In this document: positions 52,901 through 55,311 of the stretch, piece by piece
Position numbering within the stretch: the stretch's first letter is position 1
Layout: each line of letters opens with the position of its first letter
Assembly (NCBI GenBank): GCA_963971405.1
Contig: OZ020492.1
Span: forward strand, 18,754,204 to 18,818,203
DNA from: Psococerastis gibbosa
Taxonomy: Eukaryota > Arthropoda > Insecta > Psocodea > Psocidae
Direction: 5' to 3'
DNA: 64,000 bases
Notes under the pieces: model-generated
Seen by the model: only the letters and a program-made list of their open reading frames with translations
Told to the model about the DNA's origin: nothing
Database searches by the model: none
Position numbers and translations under genes: made by a program

Positions 52901-53628
52901 AGGAAAAAAAAATACCTGACTCTATTAATTTTAACTTTCAAGTAGTTTGTAGTCAGAATGGCGTAGAGGTAACGACTCGGACTATCATCCAGAAGGTGAC
53001 TGGTTCGAGTCCTACCCGAATGCCAAAATTTTCTAGTGGTACAATTATTTATCTTCTGACTACCATGCTTCGGAGGGCATGTAAGGCCGGCGGTCCCGGC
53101 AGTCTTCCCTGACTGTCGATAGGTTAAACAGGAGGCTGTTGATGCAACCTGAAAACTCCTGTACCACGGGTAGTACCACCCCGACACGAATTTACTTTTA
53201 ACTTTAACTTTCAAGTGGTAGGGATTGGTTGTCTAAACCTCTTTAGGTACAAAACGTCGGTTACTAGAGAACTTCTAGAGCCCAACCAAGCCTCTTACTA
53301 CAGAGCTATGTTATGTTGAAATCCTATTTAGTAATTAATTAAAAAATGAAATGAAACTTACATTATTCCGCTCCCACAAACCATCAAATGAAAAAAAATT
53401 GGATAGCGAATAAACCTTGTCCGGGTCCGTTGGAAAAAGGAATAGAGGTTTATAAGGCACCTCATTGAATCGGGAATGATGTCCCAAAGGAGAGTCCTCG
53501 AAGGCGAAATTATTAACATGGTTGTCAAATAGACAAGAAGGTAACATAGCACCGTACTCGTAGTTCCCTTCCACCGGCACACTCGCAAAACTGTTGATAT
53601 TGTATGAATGATCGTCAGAAAATGACAT
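13878..53628 (-). CDS. da: Daughterless/E-protein class I bHLH transcription factor (whole spliced gene)
   Basis: Seen: 12 coding exons on the minus strand, 53362-53628, 41595-41685, 33054-33229, 32340-32537, 31636-31761, 29493-29570, 28104-28239, 26488-26610, 22220-22346, 21237-21466, 18075-18214 and 13878-13904. They total 1719 nt, i.e. 572 codons plus TAG. Every intron starts GT and ends AG, and all phases match with no internal stop. Family knowledge: E-proteins are nuclear, bind E-boxes (CANNTG) as homodimers or as partners of tissue-specific bHLH proteins (proneural, myogenic), and are restrained by Id/Emc proteins. Landmarks: [10 protein letters not shown] at about 235-244, [13 protein letters not shown] at 318-330, basic cluster 398-402, bHLH about 456-511, and the C-terminal extension from 518. 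The canonical N-terminal activation domain 1 was not found; it may lie upstream of the window or be absent from this isoform. Identity is certain from exon 2 onward; exon 1 is inferred. Confidence 0.93.
13905..14812. other. Last intron, left part: no gene
   Basis: AT-rich intron sequence; a dense (TA)n/(AAT)n block lies near 14530-14650. A 65-codon minus ORF at 14084-14281 has no recognisable features. Confidence 0.5.
14997..15470 (-). pseudogene. Penelope-like GIY-YIG endonuclease domain
   Basis: The frame holds [22 protein letters not shown] followed by [10 protein letters not shown]: the GVY...YIG core of the GIY-YIG nuclease with the downstream Arg (TRIDEH). A CxC precedes the YIG, as in Penelope-type proteins. 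The usual role is target-site nicking for retrotransposition. The domain is nearly intact but separated from the RT by a stop/frameshift near 15470, so the protein is not made as one piece. The frame runs on through [15 protein letters not shown] and the Lys-rich tail. Confidence 0.85.
15472..16345 (-). pseudogene. Penelope-like reverse transcriptase, broken
   Basis: The palm motifs are visible: [13 protein letters not shown] then a stop in place of the usual [23 protein letters not shown] (motif B region), [11 protein letters not shown] (catalytic YVDD) and [20 protein letters not shown], followed by KPTHTD. The thumb continues in a second frame with [18 protein letters not shown] and [15 protein letters not shown]. 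There is at least one in-frame stop (near 16234) and two frame changes. It starts abruptly at about 16345, so the N-terminus is missing. Catalytic residues remain but the gene is dead. Confidence 0.85.
16346..16993 (+). pseudogene. Second, inverted copy of Penelope GIY-YIG region and 3' end
   Basis: Plus-strand frame includes [20 protein letters not shown] and [20 protein letters not shown]. The catalytic GVY...YIG stretch is split by a frameshift (TTCGAGTGGAGAAGTTTATATAGG reads out of frame). The sequence is very close to the minus-strand copy at 14997-15470, so the duplication is recent relative to the decay. Confidence 0.8.
17241..17867. mobile_element. Foldback element, about 627 bp, long inverted arms
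   Basis: Ends GAGCCCACGAG..CCAGGCCTT and AAGGTCTGG..CTCGTGGGCTC. The arms (about 17241-17520 and 17600-17867) are complementary over nearly their whole length, for example TATAAAAGCCCAAAGTTTTT and TTTACATCTTGCTAG. The unpaired centre is GC-rich (GGTGCGAACGCG..CTGCGCTCGCACC). ORFs inside are by-products. Confidence 0.85.
18075..18214 (-). CDS. da: da exon 11 (post-HLH conserved extension)
   Basis: Acceptor ATGTGTTTCAG|AGCG, donor CCCATGCAG|GTATGC. Encodes residues 518 to 564: [25 protein letters not shown] and a His/Pro-rich tail. The first block is nearly invariant in E-proteins and follows helix 2 directly. AEDGPKL is seen in insect Daughterless. The exon is split from the bHLH exon by a 3.0 kb intron that holds a LINE relic. 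Confidence 0.98.
18215..19553. other. Intron 10, right of exon 11: no gene
   Basis: AT-rich intronic sequence without assignable repeats; small ORFs lack features. Confidence 0.45.
19554..20960 (-). pseudogene. LINE reverse transcriptase (Jockey/CR1-like) relic
   Basis: Two overlapping minus frames make up an ORF2 C-terminal half. The first has [20 protein letters not shown] and [16 protein letters not shown], then [17 protein letters not shown] and AAFDKVL. After a frame change near 20500 come [28 protein letters not shown] (catalytic YADD), [14 protein letters not shown] and [17 protein letters not shown], down to [11 protein letters not shown]. These are RT motifs 1-7 of a Jockey/CR1-type LINE. 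The endonuclease domain is missing and the frame is broken. It sits in the intron between exons 10 and 11. Confidence 0.88.
21237..21466 (-). CDS. da: da exon 10 (bHLH domain)
   Basis: Acceptor ATTGTTACAG|TTCGAG, donor GTCCGAG|GTAAAA. Encodes residues 442-517. An acidic run ([11 protein letters not shown]) is followed by the basic region [18 protein letters not shown], helix 1 [18 protein letters not shown], loop TDKPQTK and helix 2 [19 protein letters not shown]. All DNA-contact residues of class I bHLH proteins (NNARER) are present, so E-box binding should be intact. Close to fly Daughterless; the Thr in HLKTDKPQT and Gln in VIMQLEQQ are small differences. Confidence 0.99.
21665..21790 (+). 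repeat. Interspersed repeat family R3, copy 3
   Basis: GTCAATGTCAACCCACACTG, GGCTACAAGGGACAATAGAG, as in the other R3 copies. Lies in the intron between exons 9 and 10. Confidence 0.55.
22220..22346 (-). CDS. da: da exon 9 (basic cluster, pre-bHLH linker)
   Basis: Acceptor TCTGTTGTAG|GAAAGCG, donor TCTAGAAG|GTAATG. Encodes residues 400-440, from [18 protein letters not shown] to VGKASKRSR, plus two bases of Ser441. With exon 8 it makes a KRKRKD basic patch, and it ends with SKRSRS next to the acidic SSAEEDED run. The same order occurs in fly Daughterless (KKRKEH ... TKRPRRYCSSADEDDD). The basic patches are plausible nuclear localisation signals. The frame used has no ATG and no long ORF, so the exon is easy to miss. 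Confidence 0.92.
22347..23630. other. Intron 8, left part: no gene
   Basis: AT-rich intron; a short (TA)n block at about 23048-23060. The 66-codon plus ORF at 23244 has no recognisable domain. Confidence 0.4.
23635..23812 (+). mobile_element. LINE 3' end, (CAATT)n tail
   Basis: GACGACAATGGATCC, a C-rich tract, GGTTAGCATGAAAAGAAGAC, TTTATAGTCTTATTG, TTCAATAAAGTCGTTTTCAA and a short CAATT tail. The same 3' end recurs inverted at 42780-42980 and partly at 56275-56365. Confidence 0.65.
23905..24300. mobile_element. Foldback element (about 400 bp)
   Basis: The left arm (GTAAAGTCGGTTTACGGACG..AGCCCTTAAGTAGTTTGAAT) pairs with the right arm (ATTCAAACTACTTAAGGGCT..CGTCCGTAAACCGACTTTAC). The centre holds ATCGATGAGCGCTGGCTGGA, which recurs inverted at about 25120-25140, so a larger nested structure may reach 25160. 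Confidence 0.8.
24300..25160. repeat. Direct repeat pair and outer half of nested foldback
   Basis: GAAGA(A)TA(A/G)ACGAAGACATGG, ATAATTTAAATT and CCTTCTACATCTGCCCAAAA occur at about 24405-24480 and again at 24990-25085. The right end repeats the foldback centre in inverted form (TTCCAGCCAGCGCTCATCGA, ACGTCACGTCA). No coding signal is recognised. Confidence 0.6.
25395..25482 (+). repeat. Interspersed repeat family R4, copy 2
   Basis: CAATAAATGTATCCGAATAA, CCTCTTCAGTCGGC, GTAGGTAATACCCGATCGCA, TGTGTAGAGAC. Confidence 0.6.
25483..26300 (+). pseudogene. LINE relic with RNase H domain (I/R1/LOA-like)
   Basis: The first frame has [17 protein letters not shown] and the AARSLN stretch typical of the RT-RNase H linker. 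A frameshifted segment then retains YTD and TVFQAE-like remnants. The second frame reads [20 protein letters not shown] and [20 protein letters not shown], matching the later RNase H motifs (SDSQAA; WVPGHxGxxxNExxDxLA). The end ([20 protein letters not shown]) fits the post-RNase H region. Frameshift and stops near 25824-25880 show it is dead. It sits in intron 8 of da, on the opposite strand. Confidence 0.85.
26488..26610 (-). CDS. da: da exon 8 (linker)
   Basis: Acceptor TTGATTCCAG|CAGCACC, donor CCAAAA|GTGAGT. Encodes residues 358-398, including [20 protein letters not shown], and ends at the first base of Arg399. It is a Pro/Ser/Gly/His-rich linker without a named domain. The call rests on in-frame joining on both sides: G|CA restores Ala358 and A|GA restores Arg399, which completes the KRKRKD cluster. 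Confidence 0.88.
26611..27058. other. Intron 7, left part: no gene
   Basis: AT-rich, no assignable feature. Confidence 0.4.
27059..27810 (+). pseudogene. Second Penelope-like reverse transcriptase relic with inverted 5' arms
   Basis: The frames give [33 protein letters not shown] and, after a deletion that removes the YxDD motif, [20 protein letters not shown] and [12 protein letters not shown], then RKPTHTDT. These are Penelope RT motifs; the catalytic aspartates are gone. Upstream, 27059-27100 and 27136-27175 are inverted copies (ATCTCTTCGATAATACC / GGTATTATCGAAGAGAT). This is the same kind of 5' inversion as in the 14.8-17.0 kb element. The family differs in sequence from that element. 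Confidence 0.82.
28104..28239 (-). CDS. da: da exon 7 ([13 protein letters not shown] motif)
   Basis: Acceptor TTATCGCAG|GAAACG, donor CCCATG|GTAAGA. Encodes residues 313-357, [20 protein letters not shown] to LLASYSH, plus one base of residue 358. The [13 protein letters not shown] motif is diagnostic of E-proteins (fly [20 protein letters not shown]4 RLDDAIHVLRNH). It ends in phase 1. Confidence 0.96.
28240..29060. other. Intron 6, left part: no gene
   Basis: No domain or known repeat recognised. A GC-richer, partly palindromic segment lies at 28680-28750 (GTCCGACCGCATCGGAC). Confidence 0.4.
29062..29268. repeat. tRNA-derived SINE family S2, foldback form
   Basis: The minus strand carries the 3' half of a tRNA-like sequence (CGTCGTCTAGCGG, GGGTTCGAATCC, CAAGTCC). 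An inverted copy of its T-arm/acceptor half stands in place of the 5' half. Outer arms GGATTTAGAAAAAACT / AGTTTTTTCTAAATCC extend the hairpin. The tail (CAACCTAAGTTAGTTTAATG, TATACACCGTATAATAC) recurs at 55450-55505 and, diverged, at 52770-52830. Confidence 0.75.
29493..29570 (-). CDS. da: da exon 6 (26-residue exon, MDDAI variant)
   Basis: Acceptor CAATAACAG|AGTGTAG, donor GTAACA|GTAAGT. Encodes residues 287-312, which include [20 protein letters not shown] know no clear counterpart in the fly or vertebrate protein, but the frame, phases (0/0) and splice sites are clean. ET-L-MDDAI echoes the [12 protein letters not shown] that opens the next exon, so it may be a diverged partial duplicate of that helix. 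A cassette exon is possible because removal would keep the frame. Confidence 0.75.
29571..29991. other. Intron 5, left part: no gene
   Basis: The plus ORF at 29703-30032 runs into the H1 element and shows no domain; probably non-coding. Confidence 0.4.
29992..30830 (+). mobile_element. Element H1, copy 2 (full length)
   Basis: Full structure as at 1863-2747: 5' hairpin, short GTCT stretch, C homopolymer (about 20) near 30692-30715, subterminal inverted repeat ATAAATTGGAAAGC, terminal hairpin and CCGGTTCTTT. Confidence 0.62.
30836..31332 (+). mobile_element. Element H1, copy 3 (5'-truncated, in tandem)
   Basis: Follows copy 2 within about 6 bp. It starts inside the body (CTCAAAAAACTCCAAAAATA) and ends with the same subterminal repeat, hairpin and CCGGTTCTTT. 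It is more diverged than copy 2 and lacks the C tract. Confidence 0.6.
31636..31761 (-). CDS. da: da exon 5 ([12 protein letters not shown] block)
   Basis: Acceptor AAATTTCAG|ATATAT, donor CATATG|GTTTGT. Encodes residues 245-286, [19 protein letters not shown] to GPEHRALHM. It matches Drosophila YMPADQSISSFGSNPSTPVNSPPP and vertebrate [23 protein letters not shown]. Phase is 0 at both ends. Confidence 0.95.
31935..32110 (+). repeat. Interspersed repeat family R3, copy 4
   Basis: TTTTCCGCATGAATTCTGGC, AATGTCAACCCACACCGG, GATTAACCAAGTTCA. Lies in the intron between exons 4 and 5. Confidence 0.55.
32340..32537 (-). CDS. da: da exon 4 (activation domain 2 / loop-helix)
   Basis: Acceptor AATGTGCAG|GGTTAC, donor GCCTCG|GTAAGT. 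Encodes residues 179-244. It contains [10 protein letters not shown] and ends with [13 protein letters not shown], the start of the loop-helix activation domain (vertebrate QTGDALGKALASIYSP). Family knowledge: this domain recruits co-activators and works in a cell-type-dependent way. The intron splits the motif between ALAS and IYP. Phase is 0 at both ends, so skipping the exon would keep the frame. Confidence 0.95.
32890..32975 (-). mobile_element. LINE 3' tail with (ATTTT)n
   Basis: Minus strand: GTGGGCCGGAAGGCCTGAAA hairpin, AATAAAGACA, then a repeated ATTTTTT tail. This is characteristic of a short LINE 3' end. Between exons 3 and 4. Confidence 0.55.
33054..33229 (-). CDS. da: da exon 3 (Gly/Ser/Pro-rich linker)
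   Basis: Acceptor TTTCTCTAG|AGGGG, donor GAATTG|GTACGT. Encodes residues 120-178, [18 protein letters not shown] to MHGVHEL. The composition (Gly, Ser, Pro, His, Tyr) and the GHPGYSG and NQPSYPPPP motifs match the low-complexity linker between the SPKP block and activation domain 2 in E-proteins. The exon ends in phase 0. Confidence 0.88.
33230..34278. other. Intron 2, lower part: no gene recognised
   Basis: 33740-34020 is GC-richer and reads as a broken frame ([20 protein letters not shown]), possibly a LINE C-terminus; not assignable. The minus ORFs at 33318 and 34024 show no domain. Confidence 0.35.
34280..34407. mobile_element. Short MITE with GATATGGGGCTGTCAC ends
   Basis: Perfect 16-bp inverted ends GATATGGGGCTGTCAC / GTGACAGCCCCATATC around about 96 bp of AT-rich sequence. 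A related end-like motif (CAGCCCCATATCG) appears near 62117. Confidence 0.7.
34410..34825. other. AT-rich spacer
   Basis: Nothing recognised; a G homopolymer lies near 34817-34828. Confidence 0.35.
34830..36660 (-). pseudogene. Unclassified mobile-element ORF remnants
   Basis: Several minus-strand frames line up over 1.8 kb in one direction: [20 protein letters not shown], the overlapping [40 protein letters not shown], then [20 protein letters not shown], and finally [20 protein letters not shown] before an acidic SSSDDDDDD tail. The [19 protein letters not shown] and [13 protein letters not shown] segments recall proteins of uncharacterised dispersed elements common in arthropod genomes. 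Frame changes and stops show decay. No terminal repeats found; function not assigned. Confidence 0.5.
36660..37180. other. Spacer in intron 2
   Basis: No assignable feature; poly(A) run near 37093-37110. Confidence 0.35.
37183..37390. mobile_element. Palindromic MITE, about 208 bp
   Basis: TATAGTCCAC..GTATGGACATGGAATGTTTT and GATCCTGTGCA on the left are repeated inverted on the right (AAAACATTCCATGTCCATAC..GTGGACTATA). The loop is about 60 bp. ORFs on both strands here are artefacts of the palindrome. Confidence 0.85.
37391..38290. other. Spacer in intron 2
   Basis: AT-rich, no assignable feature. Confidence 0.35.
38296..38516 (+). other. Short unrecognised open stretch (about 70 codons)
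   Basis: A GC-richer segment with an open plus frame ([40 protein letters not shown]). It is Glu/Trp-rich and helix-like. The ATG used lies at 38334 but the frame is open upstream. No family recognised; it could be a mobile-element fragment or chance. It is on the strand opposite to da, in intron 2. Confidence 0.2.
38699..39526. mobile_element. Large foldback element, 828 bp
   Basis: Ends CCCAACCAAAACACTTCGTG and CACGAAGTGTTTTGGTTGGG are perfect inverted copies. The arms, about 290 bp each, stay complementary to about 38990 and from about 39225. Inside each arm a 42-43 bp unit (TTGTCAGATA..AAGTTGGCCAAGTTCTT) is repeated three times, at 38777, 38819 and 38862 on the left. No ORF. Confidence 0.88.
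39530..40765. other. Low-complexity intron sequence
   Basis: C-rich and A-rich runs, a (TA)n palindrome at 40339-40395, and short tandem repeats TGATCTATGATCAG near 40281-40311. No coding signal; the Lys-rich 94-codon ORF at 39950 looks like chance. Confidence 0.4.
40770..41080 (+). pseudogene. BEL/Pao-type gag (DUF1759-like) fragment
   Basis: The frame gives [40 protein letters not shown] and [18 protein letters not shown]. The order A-L-x-x-L-G-x-T-S-x-K ... LVESCL-x-x-x-L-x-x-W-E-R resembles the gag region of BEL/Pao LTR retrotransposons. Only about 80 residues remain. No LTR, protease or RT is nearby. Confidence 0.6.
41081..41394. other. AT-rich spacer in intron 2
   Basis: No assignable feature. 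Confidence 0.4.
41395..41525 (-). repeat. Interspersed repeat family R4, copy 3
   Basis: Minus strand: CAATGAATGTATCTGAACAT, CCTCTTCAGTGGCC, GTAGGTAATACC, GATCGCATGATGTGTTGAGA. Lies 70 bp below exon 2. Confidence 0.6.
41595..41685 (-). CDS. da: da exon 2 (SPRYTSPKP block)
   Basis: Acceptor CTGCAG|TTTGC, donor TTTAG|GTATGT. Encodes residues 90-119, [18 protein letters not shown] through DPYYL, plus the first base of residue 120. This corresponds to the DSPGYPSSKP...FFMQDG stretch of vertebrate TCF4 and is the first exon that is family-specific. It lies between an 11.7 kb intron upstream and an 8.4 kb intron downstream, both full of repeats. Phases are 0 at the start and 1 at the end, which fits exon 3 exactly. 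Confidence 0.88.
41745..41925 (-). repeat. SINE S1, copy 2
   Basis: Minus-strand core (GGAGGGCATGTAAAGCAG, TAGTTGAGCGTTAGAG) plus part of the tRNA-derived head (GTCCCACTCTTCC). About 60 bp above exon 2, in intron 1. Confidence 0.7.
42318..42490 (-). repeat. SINE S1, copy 3
   Basis: Minus-strand copy with both core (GGAGGGCTTGTAATGCAG, GAGTGGAAGAGAGGGCATTA) and head remnants (TAGAGCGGTGTAACGGGCTC). Confidence 0.7.
42500..42667. mobile_element. hAT-type MITE with perfect 8-bp target duplication
   Basis: Flanked by CATTTGAT at 42492-42499 and 42668-42675. The right end GGCTGGATCCGTCCCTG and the left end CAAGAACGGATACAG are imperfect inverted repeats. Interior: G run, C runs, and TTGGTAAATCTATTGG..ATTACGCTCTGATTTAATCG. 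Confidence 0.88.
42780..42980 (-). mobile_element. LINE 3' end, inverted copy
   Basis: Reverse complement of the 23635-23812 element: GACGACAATGGATCC, C homopolymer, AGCATGAAAAGAAGATTTTA, AATAAAGTCGTTTTCAATTC. Confidence 0.65.
42981..44045. other. Intron 1 spacer: no gene
   Basis: AT-rich, small ORFs without features. Confidence 0.4.
44050..44115. mobile_element. hAT-type MITE fragment
   Basis: AATAGATTTACTAAATACGG, G and C runs, then CTGGATCCGTGC: the same motifs as the 42500 and 44478 copies, but shortened. Confidence 0.4.
44283..44470 (-). pseudogene. LINE C-terminal CCHC-like fragment (R1/LOA-like)
   Basis: Minus frame [20 protein letters not shown] and AARLPQLN-type tail. The ETxEHxLCxCxAL motif is typical of the C-terminal zinc-knuckle-like region after RNase H in R1/LOA/I-type LINEs. 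It is interrupted by the hAT MITE at 44478 and then tandemly duplicated. Confidence 0.65.
44478..44634. mobile_element. hAT-type MITE, tandem copy A
   Basis: Left end CAAGGACGGATACGG, right end GGCTGGATCCGTCCCTG, with an 8-bp duplication TCCAGTCC on both sides. The insertion splits a LINE-like CCHC coding fragment. Confidence 0.88.
44753..44917. mobile_element. hAT-type MITE, tandem copy B
   Basis: Same ends and same TCCAGTCC flanks as copy A, which shows that the MITE was duplicated together with its host segment rather than inserted twice. Confidence 0.88.
45190..45480 (-). pseudogene. LINE C-terminal CCHC-like fragment, second type
   Basis: Minus frame [40 protein letters not shown]. CxxC..ETxxHxLWECP is the post-RNase H cysteine motif of I/R1/Jockey-group LINEs. 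Sequence differs from the 44.3 kb fragment, so it is another family. A poly(T) run lies at 45101-45123. Confidence 0.65.
45604..45775. repeat. Tandem repeat, about 91 bp x 2
   Basis: AAGGCGA(A)GATG(C)..AAGTTTTTTATTTCTG.AAAGTTTCT.TC and CATGACGC.ATCCGGA occur at 45606 and 45697. About 85% alike by eye. Confidence 0.7.
46030..46130. repeat. Possible SINE fragment with B box
   Basis: GGGGGTTCGAACCCC followed by ATCATAGAAAGAAACCAAGC and CTAATGTACTGCAGAATGTC. A related order (GGTTCAAACCC..AAATACCAAGCC..AGTCAAGAATATG) is at 49920-50000. Confidence 0.4.
46180..46705 (+). mobile_element. Element H1, degenerate copy 4
   Basis: Retains CCAACGATTTCTTTTAAATT, CTCTTGATAGTTTG, ATAAATTGGATAGCATG and CTCGAACCGGTTCG. 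It is much more diverged than the other copies and lacks the 5' hairpin. Confidence 0.5.
46706..47360. other. Intron 1 spacer
   Basis: The segment TTCTCAACCTTTTTTGTCCG..ATTTTCCGAGGATCACCATG near 47115-47180 resembles one end of a hAT-type non-autonomous element (GGGGTTCTCAACC motif); its partner may be CAGGTTGGGAACTCCTGG near 47963-47980. Confidence 0.35.
47365..47508. mobile_element. Palindromic MITE, about 144 bp
   Basis: AAGTAACTGAATAAAATATT, AACACACATAAA, TCACTACCG on the left; CGGTAGTGGCATCAATTTAT, ATGTGTT, AATATTTTATTCAGTTACTT on the right. It is close to a complete hairpin and may lie inside the 47115-47980 element. Confidence 0.8.
47510..48740. other. Intron 1 spacer
   Basis: No gene or repeat assigned except the possible hAT-type end near 47963-47980; 48478-48540 is nearly pure A/T. 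Confidence 0.35.
48743..49339 (-). mobile_element. Element H1, copy 5 (internally deleted)
   Basis: Both ends are present (AAAGAACCGGTCC at the left, GCTTTCC-type hairpin at the right) with an (ACAG)n stretch. About 250 bp of the body is missing after the G homopolymer. Confidence 0.62.
49340..50562. other. Intron 1 spacer
   Basis: No gene recognised; a possible SINE fragment at about 49905-50000. Confidence 0.35.
50563..51230 (-). mobile_element. Element H1, copy 6
   Basis: Both hairpin ends are present. It lacks the G homopolymer region seen in other copies and is moderately diverged. Confidence 0.6.
51231..51838. other. Intron 1 spacer
   Basis: No assignable feature. Confidence 0.35.
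51840..52005 (+). repeat. SINE S1, copy 4 (core)
   Basis: GGAGGGCATGTAAAGCAGGC, GGTCCCGGGCCTTCCTAGTT, GAGTGTAAGAGAGGGC, AGCCCTAACTCCGCTTGG. The head is missing. Confidence 0.75.
52006..52690. other. Intron 1 spacer
   Basis: AT-rich with (TAA)n near 52410-52440; no gene recognised. Confidence 0.35.
52720..52835. repeat. SINE S2, partial copy
   Basis: AATCCCGCCAAGTCCAG (tRNA 3' half) then a tail CAACCCAAGTCAATTTAATG..TATACACCACATAACA, diverged from the copies at 29062 and 55312. Confidence 0.55.
52945..53195 (+). repeat. SINE S1, copy 5 (variant with tRNA head)
   Basis: Head AATGGCGTAGAGGTAACGAC (A box) and TGACTGGTTCGAGTCCTACC (B box), then CTTCGGAGGGCATGTAAGGC and GGCGGTCCCGGCAGTCTTCC. The 3' part differs from the other copies. 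It lies only about 170 bp below exon 1. Confidence 0.75.
53362..53628 (-). CDS. da: da exon 1 (candidate first coding exon, 89 residues)
   Basis: An ATG at 53628-53626 (A at -3, [10 protein letters not shown]) opens an 89-codon frame ending at the donor AAT|GTAAGT. It ends in phase 0 and exon 2 starts in phase 0, so the frame carries through. The sequence is acidic and aromatic-rich and contains [21 protein letters not shown] and [13 protein letters not shown] do not recognise it as the E-protein activation domain 1. Vertebrate TCF4 is known to use alternative short first exons spliced into the SPGYPSSKP region, which is exactly where this exon would join. I infer an alternative promoter exon. 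It could instead be the standard N-terminus of this lineage, or an unrelated exon. The same frame stays open upstream to a TTG at 53637, but the ATG is the better start. Confidence 0.65.
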
Positions 53629-54080
53629 CGTTACCAAAACTTAACAACACAAAAACACGAAATCCGAAATGAAGATAAAATCCCGCGTAAAAAATGGCAA
53701 TAAAATGACACACGTCAAAACACTAAGACCGAACTTCAATCTCTAACTGTCGAAGAGGAAGATCGCGAAAACGTTCTAAATTAAATGCCTTTTGGTTTTT
53801 CAAGCTATTTTCGGTAGGAGAACCAGTTTCCAGGTAAGTTCCAGCTTTAAAAGCTGTCAACTAAGAAGAAACGTGTTGTTATTGTACAATTAAGATGCAT
53901 GCATGTGAATGATCTCGCCCATTCTTCGTAAGCTTTATACGCGATCAGGGTCCGGGGTTCGGATTGGTAGTCTCACAATGGATGAGCTTTATGCAAACGG
54001 TTGGAGTGGGGCTGATTTACAAGTCGAAAAATATACGGGAAAGATATTATTTACATGAATTTTATTTATTTATATTAGGG
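53629..54080 (-). promoter_or_regulatory. Putative 5' UTR/promoter region upstream of exon 1
   Basis: About 450 bp without recognisable repeats lie between the ATG and the H1 copy at 54137. No TATA box or initiator could be placed with confidence. The assignment depends wholly on exon 1 being a true first exon. Confidence 0.3.
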
Positions 54081-54136
54081 GGGATTCACTTTGCGGTATT
54101 TACAAGTCGAGAGTGGGATTTTCGCTCATAAATGAA

Positions 54137-54949
54137 AAGAACCGGTCCAAGTTTACTCGAACATGCTTTCCAATTTATCAGAATTAGTAGACAGAGAAAA
54201 TGAGTAATTTCATGGTAAATAATTTTCCTATGGTTGAATTTCCGACCGATATCTCGGGGGGGGGGGGGGGCCCTGACGTCACTGGAGGTGAGGTGAATTC
54301 TAGATAGGTCAGACCAACACATTACCACACAGCAATACTGGCAGGGCACGCAATGCATTTGAGCGTGAATTTTCTATCATTTTTTCAAAAAAACATTTTT
54401 TTTTTTTGCAAAACCAAATAATTTTCTGGGAAAGCAACCTGTCCCGTTTCGTTACTCAATTTAACACCAAAAACATACCTGAAGGTAGAAATCATCGACA
54501 GAAAGGTTTCGCAGAAATATTATTTTTTAGTCAATTTCCATTAAATTTTAGTTATTTTTATTTTTTTACCCCCAGAAGCAAACTATCAAGGGGCAAGCGA
54601 CCCCCGCATTTTATCAACATGAATAACAACTACAATATATGTGAATTTAAAAGAAATCGTTGGAGCCGTTTTTGGGAAATAATTTTTTTATACGTTTTTT
54701 TTTGGTGTTTTTGAGAATAAACCCCCCCGAGGTATGATTTTTCTAAACCTACGTGCCGAATTTCATCGAAATCGACCAAGTAGTTTGCCCGGAAATCGAC
54801 GCACAGACAGATATTTCGTAAAAACCACTTTTTTGGGTTCCTGGGACCTCAAAACGTGTAAATCCGTCGAAGTCTCCGATGAAGTCTCGGAATCGAAAAT
54901 TTCGACCATCACAAAGCTTTCCTTATACTACGAATAAATTGGACAGCAA
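54137..54949 (-). mobile_element. Element H1, copy 7 (full length)
   Basis: Complete: AAAGAACCGGTCC end, hairpin, subterminal repeat, G homopolymer with CCTGACGTCA, AT-rich body, CAGACAGA microsatellite remnant, and terminal hairpin TTATACTACGAATAAATTGG. Confidence 0.62.
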
Positions 54950-55310
54950 CAATGGAAAATTGATTTAGCAAGTCACTGAAGTTTACTCCCTGATCGCTAA
55001 ATCCATCTTAAAAGCTTAGAAAACGTAAATTTGTATAAGCATTTAATTTAATTATATTTTTAGATTTGATTATCAGTGGATGCTGGAGTGTGAGGGGTTA
55101 ATTTACAATAAATCATCTTTGGATGCGAAATAATTTGCGGCTTTTAAATTTCAGCATGACTATCTATAAAGGTATCTTCCCAATGTTTACACTTCCGAAT
55201 TTAAAATTGAAAACATTTAGCATGCTGAATCACATAGTGAATGCCCCTATTAACTGCCTAGCGCACCAACCTAACACTGACTATTTTGACGATCTTACTT
55301 CATAACCAAA
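54950..55310. other. AT-rich spacer
   Basis: No assignable feature. Confidence 0.35.
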
Positions 55311-55311
55311 A

